From assembly GCA_947165435.1 (NCBI GenBank), contig CAMVAI010000026.1, forward strand, positions 1 through 38,869: a stretch of DNA of 38,869 bases, written 5' to 3'. Below the pieces are notes generated by a model that worked only from the letters and a program-made list of their open reading frames with translations, was not told the DNA's origin and did no database searches. Each line of letters begins with the position of its first letter. The first letter of the stretch is position 1. Positions 23,615 to 32,973 of the stretch are shown here, piece by piece. This DNA is from an uncultured Prevotella sp. GTDB taxonomy: Bacteria > Bacteroidota > Bacteroidia > Bacteroidales > Bacteroidaceae. The position numbers were made by a program, and so were the translations under genes.

Positions 23615-25726
23615 TTACCATCCCGGGTTCTGGATAATTCCGTAGCCCTTGTTGATTTCTGCAATAGGCATGGGGAAGAGGAACCACTTCTTGATTTCCT
23701 TGTCGTCCGGGTTCATATCCCATTGCACTCGGGCACGGTTCTGGAGTTCAAACTTCTCGTATTTGAAATGGTCGGGTTCTGCAACACCGCTGTTCTTCTC
23801 GTCGCCAAACCACGGAGTAAACTTCTCTACCCAGTTGCCTACTACGTCCTGCAGGCGGGTCATCTTCAAGCCATGCAGGCGCTTGGTCATCCAGTCGCCT
23901 CGCTTGTAGCGGCACATGTCGTAATAGCGGTTGTTGCTCATGCCCAGCTCGCAGGCACGCTCACGCAGGATTTCCTCGATGAGCTTGTCTTTGTTGGAAG
24001 TCAGGGACGGATCGAAGGTCTCCATCGTCTTCAGGCCGACACGGGCACGGACGCGGTTGACACAGTTCAAGGCGGCTGCCTGATTGCCTGTCTGAGCCAG
24101 AGCCTCTGCCCACATGAGCAGCATCTCGTCGTAGCTCAGATACACCCAGTGCATAAACTTACGGTGATATTCCTCGCCCAGGTAATACTTGATGGTGCCA
24201 AAGCCGGTCGGGTAGCGTGTCCTCAGTTTCTCGATGATTTCGCCCTGTGTGTTGGCAATGTCAAGACCGGCATCATTACCACCAATCCAGAGCTCGTAAA
24301 TCTGAGCTTGCGGGTCGGTTGTACCCGTATTCCAGTCAAGATTGTACGACTGTCCGTTGACAATGGCATTCTCATAGAGACGCGGGTCGCGCAACGGGTA
24401 CTTCTGGATGGTACGCTTTCCGGAGCGCTTGGGAGGACTGAAGAACAGCTGTCCTTGGATGTCGAGCGTCTGGTTGGCATTGTTCTTCAGCGTGCTGGTC
24501 GGTGTGACAGGAGCGCTGTTAGCCTCGTCCCACTGGAAGGGCTCACCCGACAGCCAGGGGAACATTTCTACGTATTCAACCGTGGGGCAGTAAGAGTTAC
24601 GACCCAGGATGACCCAGTTCCACCAAGCGTATGTTCCCTGCGTACCATAAATGGTGGCTACGCGGGTGCTATGGATGATCTCTTTGCTACCCTGGTAGAT
24701 GTAGCCCATACGATATGCCTGACGATAGGCATCGGCACTGTTCTCGGTAGGCTGGTTCAGCTCATACTCGCCGCCTACGCCAAGAGTGGGAGACATCGGG
24801 TCGGTCTCGCCGTTTGCTGCAAAGAACTCACGGCAAGCTTGCTCAGCGCGTGTCCAGCGGGCTGCATCGTAGTTGCCGTACCAGACGAGCAGCTGCTGCT
24901 CGGCAGGCGTGCTGCCGTCGTAATAAGGCTTGTCGCTGTTGTATAAGGGAGAGGCGGCAAAAAGCAGGATCTTGGCCTTTAAGGCCAAAGCACCAGCCTT
25001 TGTCCATCGACCCATGTTCTGATAGGCACTCACGTCTTCGGTTGCACCGGTAGAGTGGTCCCATGCCCAAGGCAGATTGCCTTTTGCCTCGTCGAGCAAG
25101 CCGACCATAAACTCAACCGTTTCAGCTACTGTGCCGCGCTTCAGCTCTTCGTAGTTGCCCTCTGTTCCGGTAAAGGCCTTTCTTACGATGGGAAGACCGC
25201 CATAGCAGCTGAACAAATCGAAATAACGGGCAGCAATCAGACATTTTGCCTGGGCTTTCAGGTTCTCCTTCTCTTCAAGAGACATGCCGGGAACTTTATC
25301 GACATTCTCTATGAGGAGGTAGGCTTGACGAACGGCTTCCCATACCTTGTCGTTCATGAAAGAAACCAGAGGGTCCTGCGTGGCATCCAGTGTGTTGCTG
25401 TAGTAGGCCTGATAGATAGCAGTCTCGTTCCAGTGAATCTGATAGCAGTCGGTCAGGGCATCCAGCTTGCCATAGTAGTGGTTCTGGCTGGTAGGACAGC
25501 CGCTGGCATTGGTGAATGGCAGACCGTAATACTGCATACCGTAGATACCGGTCAGGAACTGGCGGGTGTATTCTGCACTGTTGAATACGGTGTCTATGGT
25601 CACCGTTCCACCAGGTGCTTTCTCAACGAATGCGTTGCCAAACTTGACATCGTCCGTGCAAGCCGTTGTGACGGCTGCTGAAACGAGAGCCAAGGCCGAG
25701 GCGTGAAATATATGTTGAAGTTTCAT
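23615..25726 (-). CDS. SusD/RagB-type glycan-binding lipoprotein
   Basis: A 703-residue surface lipoprotein, longer than the usual 500-600. The lipobox TTAC puts the lipidated cysteine at residue 23. SusD features include the AKCLIAARYFDLFSCYGGLPIV block, KAGALALKAKILLFAASPLYN, and ILRERACELGMSNNRYYDMCRYKRGDW...PMPIAEINKGYGIIQNPGW. The extra length lies in insertions in the ligand-binding half. It lies 24 bp after its SusC partner (25751-28954). Confidence 0.95.
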   Translation of the reverse strand: MKLQHIFHASALALVSAAVTTACTDDVKFGNAFVEKAPGGTVTIDTVFNSAEYTRQFLTGIYGMQYYGLPFTNASGCPTSQNHYYGKLDALTDCYQIHWNETAIYQAYYSNTLDATQDPLVSFMNDKVWEAVRQAYLLIENVDKVPGMSLEEKENLKAQAKCLIAARYFDLFSCYGGLPIVRKAFTGTEGNYEELKRGTVAETVEFMVGLLDEAKGNLPWAWDHSTGATEDVSAYQNMGRWTKAGALALKAKILLFAASPLYNSDKPYYDGSTPAEQQLLVWYGNYDAARWTRAEQACREFFAANGETDPMSPTLGVGGEYELNQPTENSADAYRQAYRMGYIYQGSKEIIHSTRVATIYGTQGTYAWWNWVILGRNSYCPTVEYVEMFPWLSGEPFQWDEANSAPVTPTSTLKNNANQTLDIQGQLFFSPPKRSGKRTIQKYPLRDPRLYENAIVNGQSYNLDWNTGTTDPQAQIYELWIGGNDAGLDIANTQGEIIEKLRTRYPTGFGTIKYYLGEEYHRKFMHWVYLSYDEMLLMWAEALAQTGNQAAALNCVNRVRARVGLKTMETFDPSLTSNKDKLIEEILRERACELGMSNNRYYDMCRYKRGDWMTKRLHGLKMTRLQDVVGNWVEKFTPWFGDEKNSGVAEPDHFKYEKFELQNRARVQWDMNPDDKEIKKWFLFPMPIAEINKGYGIIQNPGW

Positions 25727-25750
25727 AATTGTTTGTTTTATTTTATACGT

Positions 25751-28700
25751 TTAGAAACCAAGCTTCAAGCTGGCGGTGAATGTACGCTGCAGCGGGTATG
25801 AAGGAGCGTTGCTGGCGCGTGTCTCCGGGTCACCCCAAATGTAGGGCGAGAAAGTCAGCAGGTTGTAACCGCTGATGGCCAACTGGAGCTGGTTGAGACC
25901 TAACGTCTTCATGAACGGGAAGTTGAAGTCGTAAGCAATCTGGACAGTCTTTACGCGGAAATACTTGGCATCCTTCTCATAGAGGGTGGCATTGGCGTAG
26001 TTCTGCTTTGCATTGTCCCATGTGGCACGAGGATATTCTGCATCCTGGGAAGGATTCTCTGCAGACCATGTGTGATCCAGGTGATATTTCAGCAAGCCGC
26101 CAGAGGTGTTAGAGCCTGCGCTGTAGTAGGGCTGACGGAACACGTCGGAAATCAGACGGGTCACATTCCATGCTGCGGTGAGCTGGGTGTTGAACGACCA
26201 CTGCTTCCACTGGAATCCGAGGGTCAGACCGGCAATGTATTCGGGGTCGTCGGTGTAGGCGTTGCCACGGAACATGTCGTTACCGTCGATGAGGCCATCA
26301 CCGTTTAAGTCAACATACACGGCATCGCCCGGCTGCAACCGACCAACAAACTGGGTCGGGAACTTGGTGCCGAACTCGCGCTCATAGTCTGCCTCGGCTC
26401 CGGGATAATAGAACTTCCAGAACTTGTAGAGTGAACGTGAACCGATTCGCTTGCCGCGTTCATACATATATTCATGGGCTTGGGGCGTCTCATACTTCTC
26501 GATGATTTCATTCTGGTTGTAAGAGATGTTGAACTTGGCCCAGTAGCGGAAGTCCTTGCCAATCTTGTCTTGCCAGTTAAGTGAAGCTTCCCAACCCCAG
26601 CTCTTAACCTCGCCAAGGTTTGAGTAAGGAACCGTAAAGCCGATGACTCGCGGTGCTGTCAGGTCTTGTACCAGAATGTCCTTACGGTTCTCACGGAAGT
26701 AGTCGAAATTGGCACGCAGACGGTCGTCAAGGAAGTTGATGTCGATACCGTAGTCCTGCTTGAAGGCTGTCTCCCAAGACACGTCGGGGTTGTTCTTTGA
26801 TGACTCAACGGCACCCTTGGCAACCGTGCCGTTTTCAACGCCGAAGTTATAGGCATAAGGGTTGGTGTCTTTGCCAATACGTTCTGCCAAAGCGGTCGTG
26901 TTGACGAGATAGGGGTCGGCTACATACATGAATCGCTTTCCGCCAATCTTGTCGTTACCGACGAGACCCCAAGAAGCACGGAACTTCAAGAAGGAAACCA
27001 CCTTCTTGAGAGGCTTGAAGAACGGCTCTTCACTGACGACATAACCGACAGAACCAGCGGGGAACACACCGAAGCGCTTGCCGGGGGCAAAGTTCTCAGA
27101 ACCGTTGTAACCGATGTTGAACTCGGCAATGTACCGGTTGTTATAGTCATAGGTGACACGGCCTACCAGACCGACATAGGTACGGGGAACATCAACATAT
27201 TCTCCGCTGATGTAATACTCCTTACTCTGGTTGTAAAGTGCCAGCGCAGAAACGGTGTGCAAGCCAAAGGCACGGTTGTAGCTCAGTGAACCCTCTACGT
27301 ACCAGTTACGTCCGGAACCAAGTGCGCTGGAAGAATATGCAGGAGGAGTCGTGTCGCCATTTTTCCGGTAGATGATGCTTTGGTTGTCTGCCTGGAGGAT
27401 GGGCGTATAGTTGGCTATACCTGCAGTGATTGTGCGACGTGTGCTGAACGAGCTGTTATAAGAGCCTTTGATCTTAGCAGAAAGTCCCTTGGTGATGAAG
27501 TCTAACTTCTGGTCAAGAATTAAGTCGAAGCTCAACTTGTTGGAGTTGTCTTGGTAAGCACCGGGCTGATAGGCGTAATAAGTCATAGGAGACTCTCCGG
27601 TGAACGGCAGCATGTTCTCTGGATGGTCGTTAAAGGCCAGGTTGTCTGCTGCTGCTGCCGAGTTGATGATGTATTTTCCATCGACAATGCCGGGGCTGAC
27701 AAACGGGGTGGCCTGATAGATGGCCTTGATCATACCGCCGGAACCCTGTCCTGTGCGGGGTGAGTTCTTGTCGTCAACCTTACCGGAAACATTCAGGCTC
27801 AGCAAAGTGCTCTTGGTGACGTTCAAGTCGATGTTGGCACGATAGTTGAAACGCTGGTACTGATAACCATAGTCATAGTCGGTGCCAAATTGCTCGAAGA
27901 GACCATCTTGCGAGTAGAAGCCGGCAGAGATGAAGTATTTGACCTTGTTGTTGCCACCGCTGATGTTGATGTTGTGCTGCTGTTGCAGGGTGACATCCTT
28001 CATGATGTAGTCTGCCCAGTCCATGCTTGGGAAGCGGACGGGGTCGCTGCCGGTAGCAAACTTGTTGATGACATAGTCAGTGAACTGAGGTGACTTGCCG
28101 TCGTTTGCCAGCATCTTGTTGTAGAATGTGGCATACTCATACGAGTTGGCCATCTCAATCATCTTGGTAGCAGTTACCGCAGAGAAAGAGGCGTTGGCGG
28201 TAATGCGCGCCTTGCCTTCCTGGCCACGCTTGGTGGTAATCAGGATGACACCATTAGCACCACGTACACCGAATACTGCTGTGGCAGATGCGTCTTTCAG
28301 CACGGTGATGCTCTCAATTTCATTGGGGTCGATGTCCCACATCTCACGTTCGACACCGTCCACTTGGACGAGCGGGTTGGCGTCAACCCAAGTTGCTTTA
28401 CCACGAACGAAGATGCTGGCAGCATCGCTACCCGGCTCGCCGGAATACTGTACGGTGGTCACACCGGAAAGCTGACCGGCCAACACGTTGTTGACAGAAG
28501 AGACGGGGGTGCGCACCAAGTCTTCCGACTTCACGCTTGACAAGGCACCCGTCACGGTGACTTTCTTCTGCACGCCGTAGGCCACGATTTCGACACCTTG
28601 CAGCATGGTGGACTCTTCCTCGAGGGTGAGCTTCATGTTGTTGGTGGCCTTGACCGTCAGGTCTTTGTAGCCGACGTAAGAGATTTTCAACTGGGTGCCG

Positions 28701-28954
28701 GGAGCAACTTTCAGCGTAAAGTTACCGTCAAAGTCTGTTACCGTTCCTTGGACGGTCTTTCCACCAAGGATGACCACGCTGGCACCAATGATTGGTTCGC
28801 CCTGACTGTCAACGACCGTACCGGTGACGGTGCCTTGCTGCTGGACAGAAGCGTAAGCATTCTGCATACCCGCCATCGGGGGGGTAAAGAGCATGACAGA
28901 GCACATCATGGCAAATGGCATGACAGTCCCTTTAATCAAATTTGTTTTATCCAT
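25751..28954 (-). CDS. SusC/RagA-type TonB-dependent transporter
   Basis: A 1067-residue outer-membrane importer. A long signal peptide (to about residue 35, NAYA/S) precedes a carboxypeptidase-regulatory-like domain (about 42-115, GTVTGTVVDSQGEPIIGASV...GTVTDFDGNFTL) and a TonB box-like stretch. The plug contains NPLVQVDGVEREMWDIDPNEIESITVLKDASATAVFGVRGANGVILITTKRG, then the beta-barrel ends in FTASLKLGF with terminal Phe. It is first in the run of two SusCD pairs. The promoter is at 28998-29028, divergent from the esterase/lyase genes. Confidence 0.96.
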   Translation of the reverse strand: MDKTNLIKGTVMPFAMMCSVMLFTPPMAGMQNAYASVQQQGTVTGTVVDSQGEPIIGASVVILGGKTVQGTVTDFDGNFTLKVAPGTQLKISYVGYKDLTVKATNNMKLTLEEESTMLQGVEIVAYGVQKKVTVTGALSSVKSEDLVRTPVSSVNNVLAGQLSGVTTVQYSGEPGSDAASIFVRGKATWVDANPLVQVDGVEREMWDIDPNEIESITVLKDASATAVFGVRGANGVILITTKRGQEGKARITANASFSAVTATKMIEMANSYEYATFYNKMLANDGKSPQFTDYVINKFATGSDPVRFPSMDWADYIMKDVTLQQQHNINISGGNNKVKYFISAGFYSQDGLFEQFGTDYDYGYQYQRFNYRANIDLNVTKSTLLSLNVSGKVDDKNSPRTGQGSGGMIKAIYQATPFVSPGIVDGKYIINSAAAADNLAFNDHPENMLPFTGESPMTYYAYQPGAYQDNSNKLSFDLILDQKLDFITKGLSAKIKGSYNSSFSTRRTITAGIANYTPILQADNQSIIYRKNGDTTPPAYSSSALGSGRNWYVEGSLSYNRAFGLHTVSALALYNQSKEYYISGEYVDVPRTYVGLVGRVTYDYNNRYIAEFNIGYNGSENFAPGKRFGVFPAGSVGYVVSEEPFFKPLKKVVSFLKFRASWGLVGNDKIGGKRFMYVADPYLVNTTALAERIGKDTNPYAYNFGVENGTVAKGAVESSKNNPDVSWETAFKQDYGIDINFLDDRLRANFDYFRENRKDILVQDLTAPRVIGFTVPYSNLGEVKSWGWEASLNWQDKIGKDFRYWAKFNISYNQNEIIEKYETPQAHEYMYERGKRIGSRSLYKFWKFYYPGAEADYEREFGTKFPTQFVGRLQPGDAVYVDLNGDGLIDGNDMFRGNAYTDDPEYIAGLTLGFQWKQWSFNTQLTAAWNVTRLISDVFRQPYYSAGSNTSGGLLKYHLDHTWSAENPSQDAEYPRATWDNAKQNYANATLYEKDAKYFRVKTVQIAYDFNFPFMKTLGLNQLQLAISGYNLLTFSPYIWGDPETRASNAPSYPLQRTFTASLKLGF

Positions 28955-28997
28955 AAATTAGAAGTTAGTAGATTCTACGTGTTTGCTTAAGCGGGTG

Positions 28998-29028
28998 CAA
29001 ATATAAACATTTTTTAGTTTTTGAAAAA
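28998..29028 (-). promoter_or_regulatory. Promoter of the susCD operon
   Basis: TATATTTG (29005-28998) with TTTT (29028-29025) 19 bp upstream on the minus strand; leader about 40 nt. No operator-like dyad was seen in the 191-bp divergent spacer. Confidence 0.65.
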
Positions 29029-29072
29029 ATAATTTGGCTTTTTTTTGCCCTTTTGTTATAATTTTGTTTTAA

Positions 29073-29107
29073 TTTGGCACGAAAAAGAAAAAAAATGTGT
29101 AAGTTTG
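29073..29107 (+). promoter_or_regulatory. Promoter of the esterase/lyase genes
   Basis: TTTG (29073-29076) and TAAGTTTG (29100-29107) on the plus strand; the 23-bp spacer is longer than the usual 19-21. The ATG is 38 bp beyond the -7 box. Confidence 0.65.
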
Positions 29108-29145
29108 CACGTTCAAAGTACGAATCCTAAAACAAGATAAAGAAA

Positions 29146-30831
29146 ATGAGAAAACTGATTTTAGGCCTGCTGGCCGTGACAGCCATGACGGCAACGGCAC
29201 AGGTGACAGACCGCCGTGGAGTGAAAGACGTGAACGGCGTGGTGGACAATACGCCCGACAGCATTGCCAAGGCGATGACGGCACGCCCCGTGCCGGGGTC
29301 GAGCCGCAGGGGGCAGAACCCGGTGTTGTTCCTGATTGGCAACTCGACCATGCGCACGGGTACGCTGGGCAACGGCAACAACGGACAGTGGGGATGGGGA
29401 TACTATGCCCACGAATACTTCGACCCGACGAAGATTACCGTCGAGAACCAGGCCCTGGGCGGCATGAGCAGTCGTACCTTTTATAATAAGCTGTGGCAGC
29501 CTGTGAAGGAGGCTATACGCCCGGGCGACTGGGTGATTATCTCGATAGGACACAACGACAACGGACCGTACGACGAGGGTAGGGCGCGGGCCAGCATTCC
29601 CGGTGTGGGCTGCGACACGATGAACGTGACCATCAAGGAGACCGGCGAGAAAGAGACGGTCTATACGTATGGAGGATACATGCGTAAGTATATTAATGAT
29701 GTACGCGCGAAAGGAGGCAACCCCATCCTGATGTCGCTGACACCGCGCAACGCCTACGACGACAAGGGGAAGATAGTGCGCAAGCCGCACACGCAGTGGC
29801 TGATGCAGGTGGCTGCCGAGGAGGGCGTGCCCTTCGTGGATCTGAACGAGATTTCGGGCAAGAAGCTGGACAGCTACGGACCGTGGAAGACGGGCTACCA
29901 CTTCTTCTTAGACAAGATACACACGAGCCGGTTCGGCGCGATGATGAATGCACGGTCGGCTGCCGAGGGACTGATGGCGAGCCACAACCCGGCACTGAAC
30001 CCACTGAAGGCCATGATGCGTAATGTGCAGCTGCCGGTGTATGACCTGACGCGCACAGAGGGCAAACCGGTGGTCTTTATTACCGGTGACAGTACGGTGA
30101 AGAACAGCGACAGCGACCCGAACGGCATGTGGGGATGGGGAGCCGTGGCGAACACCATCTTTGACGAGACGAAGATAGACATCGTGAATGCCGCCATGGC
30201 GGGGCGCAGCTGCCGCTCGTACCTGAACGAGGGCCGCTGGGAGAAAGTGTATAACTCGCTGAAGCCCGGCGACTTCGTGCTCATCCAATTCGGACATAAC
30301 GACATCGGGGCCATCGACAAACCGAAATACCGTGCCGCTATTGCCACGGCCAAGGACACTTGCCACGTGTATCGCATGCAGGCTGCAAAGGAGGACTTGT
30401 CGAAGCAGAACGTGATAGACCAGAAGCTGAAGTCGAACGCACAGGTGGGCAGCTACGAGGTGGTCTATTCGTTCGGCTGGTATCTGAAGAAGTTCATCCA
30501 GGATGTGCGGGAAAAAGGTGCCACGCCGATACTGGTGTCGCTGACGCCGCGTAACGAATGGAAGGACGGCAAGATAGAACGCCGCAACGACACGTATGGC
30601 AAATGGTATCGCGAGGTGGCCGAGGAGACGGGTGTTGAATTTGTGGACCTGCATAACATCACGGCCGACTTCTTAGACAAGAAGTGCGGCAAGAAGGAGA
30701 AGGCGATGAAATACTTCAACCACGACCACACGCACACGTCGCTGCTGGGTGCCAAGACGAATGCCCAGAGCATTGCCAAGGGGCTGCGCGAGAACAAGAG
30801 TGCATTGGCCAACTACCTGAAAAAGAAATAG
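29146..30831 (+). CDS. Two-domain SGNH rhamnogalacturonan acetylesterase
   Basis: A 561-residue exported protein with a signal peptide (TATA/Q, about residue 18) and two tandem SGNH hydrolase domains of the rhamnogalacturonan acetylesterase kind, which remove acetyl groups from galacturonate so lyases can cut. Domain 1 (about 58-285): block I GNST with S67, GHND at 135-138, and D256/H259 in DKIHT. Domain 2 (about 305-555): GDST with S316, GHND at 383-386, and D527/H530 in DHTHT. Domain 1 has Asn in place of the usual Asp of GDS. The stop is 4 bp before the next lyase gene, so the two are cotranscribed and translationally close. Specificity is inferred from family and neighbours. Confidence 0.9.
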   Translation: MRKLILGLLAVTAMTATAQVTDRRGVKDVNGVVDNTPDSIAKAMTARPVPGSSRRGQNPVLFLIGNSTMRTGTLGNGNNGQWGWGYYAHEYFDPTKITVENQALGGMSSRTFYNKLWQPVKEAIRPGDWVIISIGHNDNGPYDEGRARASIPGVGCDTMNVTIKETGEKETVYTYGGYMRKYINDVRAKGGNPILMSLTPRNAYDDKGKIVRKPHTQWLMQVAAEEGVPFVDLNEISGKKLDSYGPWKTGYHFFLDKIHTSRFGAMMNARSAAEGLMASHNPALNPLKAMMRNVQLPVYDLTRTEGKPVVFITGDSTVKNSDSDPNGMWGWGAVANTIFDETKIDIVNAAMAGRSCRSYLNEGRWEKVYNSLKPGDFVLIQFGHNDIGAIDKPKYRAAIATAKDTCHVYRMQAAKEDLSKQNVIDQKLKSNAQVGSYEVVYSFGWYLKKFIQDVREKGATPILVSLTPRNEWKDGKIERRNDTYGKWYREVAEETGVEFVDLHNITADFLDKKCGKKEKAMKYFNHDHTHTSLLGAKTNAQSIAKGLRENKSALANYLKKK

Positions 30832-30835
30832 ACAC

Positions 30836-32836
30836 ATGAAACGACTGATAGGCTTAACGATGATGGGCTGTGCGCTGACAGTGGCCGCACAACAGTACCG
30901 GACGTTCCCACAGCAGATGGAGCGGCTGGACCGTGGCGTGGTGGCCCTGCCGGCAGAACGGCAGGGGGTGTTTGTCAGTTGGCGACTGTTGGGTACCGAC
31001 CCGAAAGGCGTCTCCTTCGACTTGCTGCGCGACGGCAAGAAGATTGCCGAGGGGCTGACGGTGACCAACTATGTGGATGGCAGCGGCAGCGAGAAGAACA
31101 GCTACCAGGTCATAGCCCATGGCAGCACGATGGAGACATCGGCTGTGGCGACACCGTGGGCCGACTTGTATCGCAGCATCCCGGTGAGTCGCCCGCAGGG
31201 TGGCGAAGTGGGGGGCCGGCGCTATCGTTATACCCCCAACGACTGCTCGGTGGGCGACGTGGACGGCGACGGGCGGTATGAGCTGTTCCTGAAATGGGAC
31301 CCGTCGAACGCGGCGGACAATTCGCGTGACGGGTTTACGGGCGATGTCATCATCGACTGCTATGCCATGGGCGATAGGTCGGTGATGGACGGAAAAATCG
31401 TAAATAGTCAATCCGAAAACAGTAAATATCTCTGGCGTATCAACCTCGGAAAGAATATCCGTGCCGGGGCACACTATACGCAGTTCATGGTATATGACTT
31501 CGACCGCGACGGACGGGCCGAGCTGATTTGCAAGACGGCACCCGGGTCGGTGGACGGTACGGGGCGATATGTCACCGAGGCAGCTACCGAGCAGGAGATA
31601 CAACAGGCGGACAACAGTGCCGACTACCGTAACGAGCGGGGGCGCATACTGAGCGGGCCGGAATACCTGACGGTTTTCGACGGACAGACGGGACGGGCCA
31701 TACACACCATCTACTATCGGCCGAACCGTGCCTTCGGAACGGGTGGCGATGCCGCCTACGACAAGGACGGATGGGGCGACAAGGCTGTCGTGGGCAACCG
31801 TGGCGAGCGTTTCCTGGCCGGTGTGGCATGGCTCGACGGACCGCAGGGCAGGCCGTCGGCGGTGATGTGCCGGGGCTACTACACCCCCTCGCACCTGTGG
31901 GCGGTTGACTTTGACGGGCAGCGGCTTTCCACGAAGTGGCTGCATGCCTCGACGACACCACACGAATACTATGTCATCGACCGGAACGGCAAGCAACAAT
32001 GGTATCGCGGACTGGAGGCTACGGCATATGGACAGGGAGCGCACTCGCTGTCCGTGGGCGACGTGGATGGCGACGGCTGCGATGAGATAACCTACGGCTC
32101 GGCAGCTGTCAACAACGACGGTACGCTGCTCTATTCTACGGGACTGGGGCATGGCGATGCCACCCATCTGAGCGACCTGGATCCTGACCGGCCGGGGCTG
32201 GAGTTCTTCATGGTACACGAGGAACGGCCCTACGGTGCCGACCTGCGTGACGCACGGACTGGCGAGAAGCTGTTCTACGAGACGGCCGGCATAGATACCG
32301 GGCGCGGACTGGCTGCCGACATTGACGGCAACCACCGGGGCTTTGAGTTCTGGCATTCGGAGAAGCGGCTGGTCAGGGATATTCACGGCAATGCCATCTC
32401 GGAGAACCGGCCGTCTATCAACTTCCGTATCTACTGGGACGGCGACCTGCAGGACGAGTTGCTGGCTAACCGCCATGAGCGTCCGCACTTCCCGTCGTTC
32501 GTGGAGAAGTGGGATGGCGAGAAGGCGGTGCCGCTGCCGATGAGCAACGGGAAACTGATGTGTGAGATGGGGCACTCGGTGTCGAACAACTGGACCAAAG
32601 CTACGCCCTGCCTGCAGGCCGACCTGTTTGGTGACTGGCGTGAAGAGGTCATTCTCTGGGATGAGCGTGATGCCGCCCACCTGAACATCTTTACTACCAA
32701 TATCCCGACAGAGTATGCAGTGCCCACATTGATGCATGACAACATCTACCGGCTGGGCATTGCCTGGCAGAATACGGCCTATAACCAGCCTCCCCATCTT
32801 GGCTATTATCTGCCGGATGCCGTGGGGCAGAAGTAG
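30836..32836 (+). CDS. Rhamnogalacturonan lyase, family PL11
   Basis: A 666-residue exported lyase. Signal peptide about 1-18 (VAA/QQ). It has the PL11 start PQQMERLDRGVVALP...SWRLLGTD, calcium loops DVDGDGRYE (141-149), DFDRDGRAE and DVDGDGCDE, the hallmark DLFGDWREEV and the end NQPPHLGYYLPDA. Unlike the two lyases at the left of the window, it has no C-terminal tail and stops right after the catalytic part, suggesting a different location, such as periplasm. It shares the strongest similarity with the lyase at 2591-4744. It is cotranscribed with the acetylesterase. Confidence 0.94.
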   Translation: MKRLIGLTMMGCALTVAAQQYRTFPQQMERLDRGVVALPAERQGVFVSWRLLGTDPKGVSFDLLRDGKKIAEGLTVTNYVDGSGSEKNSYQVIAHGSTMETSAVATPWADLYRSIPVSRPQGGEVGGRRYRYTPNDCSVGDVDGDGRYELFLKWDPSNAADNSRDGFTGDVIIDCYAMGDRSVMDGKIVNSQSENSKYLWRINLGKNIRAGAHYTQFMVYDFDRDGRAELICKTAPGSVDGTGRYVTEAATEQEIQQADNSADYRNERGRILSGPEYLTVFDGQTGRAIHTIYYRPNRAFGTGGDAAYDKDGWGDKAVVGNRGERFLAGVAWLDGPQGRPSAVMCRGYYTPSHLWAVDFDGQRLSTKWLHASTTPHEYYVIDRNGKQQWYRGLEATAYGQGAHSLSVGDVDGDGCDEITYGSAAVNNDGTLLYSTGLGHGDATHLSDLDPDRPGLEFFMVHEERPYGADLRDARTGEKLFYETAGIDTGRGLAADIDGNHRGFEFWHSEKRLVRDIHGNAISENRPSINFRIYWDGDLQDELLANRHERPHFPSFVEKWDGEKAVPLPMSNGKLMCEMGHSVSNNWTKATPCLQADLFGDWREEVILWDERDAAHLNIFTTNIPTEYAVPTLMHDNIYRLGIAWQNTAYNQPPHLGYYLPDAVGQK

Positions 32837-32909
32837 GTCGAAACCGGTGGCTATCAGAAAAGAAATGAGGAGAATTACATCTTTTAAGATAAATTTGTGT
32901 AAGAAATTG

Positions 32910-32939
32910 TTTGTATCTCCGACAAAATTAGTAACTTTG
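32910..32939 (+). promoter_or_regulatory. Promoter of the rhamnose operon
   Basis: TTTG (32910-32913), 18-bp spacer, TAACTTTG (32932-32939). The ATG of the kinase is 35 bp downstream. The rhamnose genes can thus be expressed apart from the lyase unit. Confidence 0.8.
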
Positions 32940-32973
32940 CCCGAACAAAACAAACTACTACCTTTACAATAAA

